A stretch of 7,451 bases of DNA from positions 1 through 7,451 of the forward strand of contig DATBFY010000004.1 in the NCBI GenBank assembly GCA_036558265.1. The letters are read 5' to 3'. A program made the position numbers and the translations under genes. The notes beneath the pieces are model-generated. The model did no database searches and was not told the origin of the DNA. It saw only the letters and a list, made by a program, of their open reading frames with translations. This DNA comes from RYN-433 sp036558265. GTDB lineage: Bacteria; Planctomycetota; Phycisphaerae; Tepidisphaerales; Tepidisphaeraceae. This document shows, in pieces, positions 6,701 through 7,451 of the stretch (positions are counted from its first letter, which is position 1; each line of letters begins with the position of its first letter).

Positions 6701-7451
6701 CCCCGCCGTTGATCGTCATCGTTGCCGTGCCGGTCTTGCCGACGACCAGCGCCTGGGCGGCGGTCAAATGCCGGCCGGCGCCCAGGGTGACGTTGGGACC
6801 CAGGAGCTGGCCCGGGTCGATGACCAGGTCGGCGCTGCCGCCCAGGGTGCCGGAGAGGAAGTTGAACGAGCCATTGTTGACCAGCGACGCGGCGGAAAAG
6901 GAGCCGCCGTTGACGGTCAGCGATGCGCCCGGGTCGATGGTGACCACGCCCGAGACGCTGAGCGATCGCCCGGTCGTCAGGTTGACGGTGCTGCCCAGGA
7001 GCGAGCCTGCGCCGATGGTGAAATTGTCATTGGTCAGCGACAGCGAGCCGGTGCTGAACGCAAAGCTCGCGCCGTTGTTAACCAGCTTCCCGGTGGTGAA
7101 CGTCCCGCCGCTGATCGTGAGCGATGCGCCCGGGTCCAGCGTGGTGGTGCCCGACACGGACAGGGTGTTCCGCGCGCCCGGGCCGCTGGCGAGGGTCAGG
7201 GTCGGGCCGATGACTCCTGCCGCTCCGAGCGTGAAGTCGGACCCGGTCAGGTAGAGGGCGCCTGAGTTGAAGTTGAACGTGCCACCGGCGTTCTGGACGG
7301 ACTGGGTCCTGAAGGTTCCGCCGGCGACGTTGAGGGTGCCGCCGGTCCAGAGTTTTGTCGGCCCGGCGAAGGTTGCGGTGGAGCTCGATTCGACATTGAA
7401 GACGCCCGCGCCGGGCTCGGCGGCGGTCGCGGACCCGCCGAGGTAAAGCGC
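3744..7451 (-). CDS. Giant beta-strand repeat surface protein with dockerin and PEP-CTERM tail (N terminus outside window)
   Basis: The frame is open from the window edge at 7451 to a TAG at 3744-3746: 1235 residues without any cysteine, with the start and signal peptide lying outside. A GTG at 7157 is internal, since the repeats continue upstream of it. From the visible N-terminal end there are three tandem units of about 67 residues (32-234), then a T5SS/PEP-CTERM-associated repeat (235-312: TMTINGGG, GSVSVSGAGSLWSN, ATLNISGG). Three copies of a larger beta module follow (near 350-447, 580-685 and 823-920), then a closing domain (about 995-1090: RFSPGASPGTLNVDGDY and LAGTLEVALLDGF). A dockerin with two calcium loops (1123-1178) and a PEP-CTERM tail (1202-1235) end the protein. 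Gly/Ser/Thr/Asn-rich composition and the repeat style point to an extended beta-helix on the cell surface, as in adhesin-like proteins. No autotransporter barrel is present. Adhesion or matrix function is inference. The HWE kinase gene begins 12 nt downstream in the same frame. Confidence 0.9.
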   Translation of the reverse strand, partial: ALYLGGSATAAEPGAGVFNVESSSTATFAGPTKLWTGGTLNVAGGTFRTQSVQNAGGTFNFNSGALYLTGSDFTLGAAGVIGPTLTLASGPGARNTLSVSGTTTLDPGASLTISGGTFTTGKLVNNGASFAFSTGSLSLTNDNFTIGAGSLLGSTVNLTTGRSLSVSGVVTIDPGASLTVNGGSFSAASLVNNGSFNFLSGTLGGSADLVIDPGQLLGPNVTLGAGRHLTAAQALVVGKTGTATMTINGGGSTGDARGYIAQQAGSNGSVSVSGAGSLWSNTATLAVGGSDSVAGGTATLNISGGAAVSAGSAVTIYPSATVTVDSASLTGASIANRGMLQLIDTATVGGTLTNTGTIRKTGAGAARMTGALNNNATLQVLGGKLTLANGAGNSAGAFAVDNGATLEFAGTRTFDPNSILGPTASLTGAGSALFSGGDHVFNGAFNLAQVTIADADAQITNDATINHLILTGGTPTQYPGIYLSKTLAVQTFDYAGGQIGPGATTGGTINVSGPINITGDDWKTIDKTTINASGNTLWTGNGRIAVTGGAVFNNLANATFEARHLAGAALPVFGSGGGAGVFNNYGTFLKSTGAVFVDIESTFNNYGTVTLQTGSLQLAGGGMHTGSISAASGTKLVIGNQLSSPTTFAPSSSITSAGDVQFLGAPAGGEIGFSGHYNVAGTTSITQASFLAGADLQSLGAALLINGTANFSTGIPQTLPPTTLGYELARLNSADDLTTAAPLNWVGGFISGTGHLRLNAGGTLSSTAQKTLVNGTLDNAGTVVWSGGTFNQRGTLNNLAGATFDIRGSDAMEFDLAAPPPFPAFNNAGRVVKSAGNSTNIYPFFTNSGSVDVQAGQLNFARGSSATGSYSVTKGAALNFVFADYTFEPSSSIMGNGDVGFLESNATFRGRYAVSGSTTVGSSTASGTTTLLSFEPGSTATDLGTQVTINTYGTLALNTGKTVNLHDLTLWGTLTGTDRVVLSGQVTGRGTMRARVVNAGRFSPGASPGTLNVDGDYAQEPAASLQVELAPPSTVGPKYVQQFDVLKISGHADLAGTLEVALLDGFAPASGETFRILTAASRAGQFTQLRGALLGPAGDADHVRYAAPAYDATGVTLTVTQRLLGDANLDGSVDFNDLVPLAQHYDGAPDTPDPWQSGDFTGDGLVDFNDLVPLAQHYQTHDGAVGTTPQDLLSLLSGAAAVPEPGVIVPLALIAAASRRRARRQGAVSRSADRR
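3747..3848 (-). other. PEP-CTERM sorting signal (within the surface protein)
   Basis: VPEPG (1202-1206) is followed by a short hydrophobic stretch (VIVPLALIAAA) and an Arg cluster (SRRRARR). In PEP-CTERM proteins this tripartite tail is recognised by an exosortase and cleaved during export to the outer surface. The hydrophobic part is short, and 10 residues (QGAVSRSADRR minus the first Q's neighbour cluster) extend past the Arg cluster, longer than usual. No exosortase gene is in the window. Confidence 0.8.
3918..4085 (-). other. Type I dockerin-like domain, two calcium-binding loops (within the surface protein)
   Basis: LLGDANLDGSVDFNDLVPLAQHY is split here as GDANLDGSVDFNDL (1125-1138) and, after a linker, GDFTGDGLVDFNDL (1158-1171). 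Both loops keep Asp at positions 1, 5, 9 and 12, and both are followed by VPLAQHY. Dockerins bind cohesins in cellulosomes, but in planctomycetes such domains are common next to PEP-CTERM tails on surface proteins, where the partner is usually unknown. No cohesin is visible in the window. Confidence 0.85.
4182..4469 (-). other. C-terminal closing beta domain of the surface protein
   Basis: Residues about 995-1090 contain RFSPGASPGTLNVDGDYAQ, a LQVEL strand, FDVLKISGHADLAGTLEVAL and GFAPASGETFRILTA. This pattern (N-A-G-x-x-S-P-G-x-S-P-G-T-L, then D-x-L-x-x-x-G-x-A-x-L-x-G-T-L) commonly caps the repeat region of PEP-CTERM and autotransporter-like proteins just before the anchor. It marks the end of the repeat stalk. 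Confidence 0.65.
4692..4985 (-). repeat. Beta module copy 3 (surface protein residues about 823-920)
   Basis: It contains AFNNAGRVVKSAG, FFTNSGSVDVQAGQLNF, GSYSVTKGAALNF and YTFEPSSSIMGNGDVGF, ending FRGRYAVSGSTTV. It aligns with copy 2 at 5397-5714, including the near-identical F-x-P-S-S-S-I core, spaced 239 residues apart. Confidence 0.75.
5397..5714 (-). repeat. Beta module copy 2 (surface protein residues about 580-685)
   Basis: It contains VFNNYGTFLKSTG, TFNNYGTVTLQTGSLQL, GSISAASGTKLVIG and TTFAPSSSITSAGDVQF, ending FSGHYNVAGTTSI. Its similarity to copy 3 extends on both sides, so about 180 residues are duplicated (about 535-714 against 781-960). Confidence 0.75.
6111..6404 (-). repeat. 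Beta module copy 1, more diverged (surface protein residues about 350-447)
   Basis: It contains TLTNTGTIRKTGAG, ALNNNATLQVLGGKLTL, GAFAVDNGATLEF and RTFDPNSILGPTASL, ending VFNGAFNL. The order of elements matches copies 2 and 3, but the core reads F-D-P-N-S-I instead of F-x-P-S-S-S-I. It lies 234 residues before copy 2. Confidence 0.6.
6516..6749 (-). repeat. T5SS/PEP-CTERM-associated repeat (surface protein residues 235-312)
   Basis: The order VVGKTGTATMTINGGG, YIAQQAGSNGSVSVSGAGSL, WSNTATLAVGG and TATLNISGGAAVSAG fits the family of short beta repeats shared by type V secreted proteins and PEP-CTERM proteins, with G-S-V-S-V-S-G-A-G-S-x-W-x-N as the centre. About two turns are present. Confidence 0.7.
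6750..7358 (-). repeat. Three tandem units of about 67 residues in the surface protein
   Basis: Units span residues 32-101, 102-168 and 169-234 (7358-7149, 7148-6948 and 6947-6750). Shared elements in order are D-P-G-A-S-L-T-(I/V)-x-G-G-(T/S)-F, (L/V)-(V/Q)-N-(N/A)-G, a S-G-x-L strand, L-G-(S/P)-x-(V/L)-(N/T)-L and a closing S-V-S-G. The first unit lacks the DPGASL element but keeps the rest. The repeats probably continue beyond the window. Confidence 0.75.

Noticed and set aside
7155..7157. GTG at 7157 as the start of the surface protein
   Set aside because: The frame is open for 98 more codons to the window edge, and the upstream residues continue the same repeat pattern, so this GTG is internal.
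4554..7265. Plus-strand open frame of 903 codons opposite the surface protein
   Set aside because: It is Arg/Gly/Ala/Glu-rich with no domain pattern, while the minus strand shows clear repeats, a dockerin and PEP-CTERM. Long antisense frames are expected where GC-rich repetitive codons avoid stops on the other strand.
3744..7451. Classical type V autotransporter
   Set aside because: The repeats resemble those of autotransporters, but the C terminus has a dockerin and PEP-CTERM tail and no outer-membrane beta-barrel.

Overview
The window looks like chromosomal DNA of a GC-rich planctomycete. The class Phycisphaerae or a relative is a guess from protein style, not from a marker gene. The signs are a large cysteine-free beta-repeat surface protein ending in a type I dockerin plus a PEP-CTERM tail, a second surface-type protein with an LEPR-like 'LESRVLLS' motif near its N terminus followed by ELWxSDGT repeats, and poor or absent Shine-Dalgarno sites on some genes. 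All four genes lie on the minus strand, so the reading order is from high to low coordinates.

Layout in the direction of transcription: (1) 7451-3744, a giant secreted beta-strand repeat protein. Its N terminus lies outside the window, since the frame is open to the edge. It holds tandem units of about 67 residues, a T5SS/PEP-CTERM-associated repeat, three copies of a larger module, a closing domain, two dockerin calcium loops and a PEP-CTERM signal. (2) 3731-2208, a soluble PAS-PAS-HWE-type sensor histidine kinase. It starts 12 nt after, and in the same frame as, the stop of gene 1. (3) 2092-1349, ScpB, the kleisin-associated subunit of the SMC condensin, with an acidic N-terminal extension. 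It has a strong Shine-Dalgarno sequence that overlaps a perfect 8-bp inverted repeat. (4) 1225-1, an ELWxSDGT-repeat surface protein whose C terminus lies outside the window.

The intergenic gaps are 12, 115 and 123 nt. The first two genes are probably co-transcribed. scpB and the ELW-repeat gene have room for their own signals, and each gap holds an inverted repeat. No RNA genes, mobile elements, CRISPR arrays or attachment sites were seen. The long plus-strand open frames are antisense shadows of these genes.

I do not see a clear new multi-gene system. The points most worth a second look are the surface-protein/orphan-kinase pair, the C7-A-C7 tract (G7-T-G7 on the other strand) inside the kinase catalytic domain, and the hairpin at the scpB ribosome binding site.
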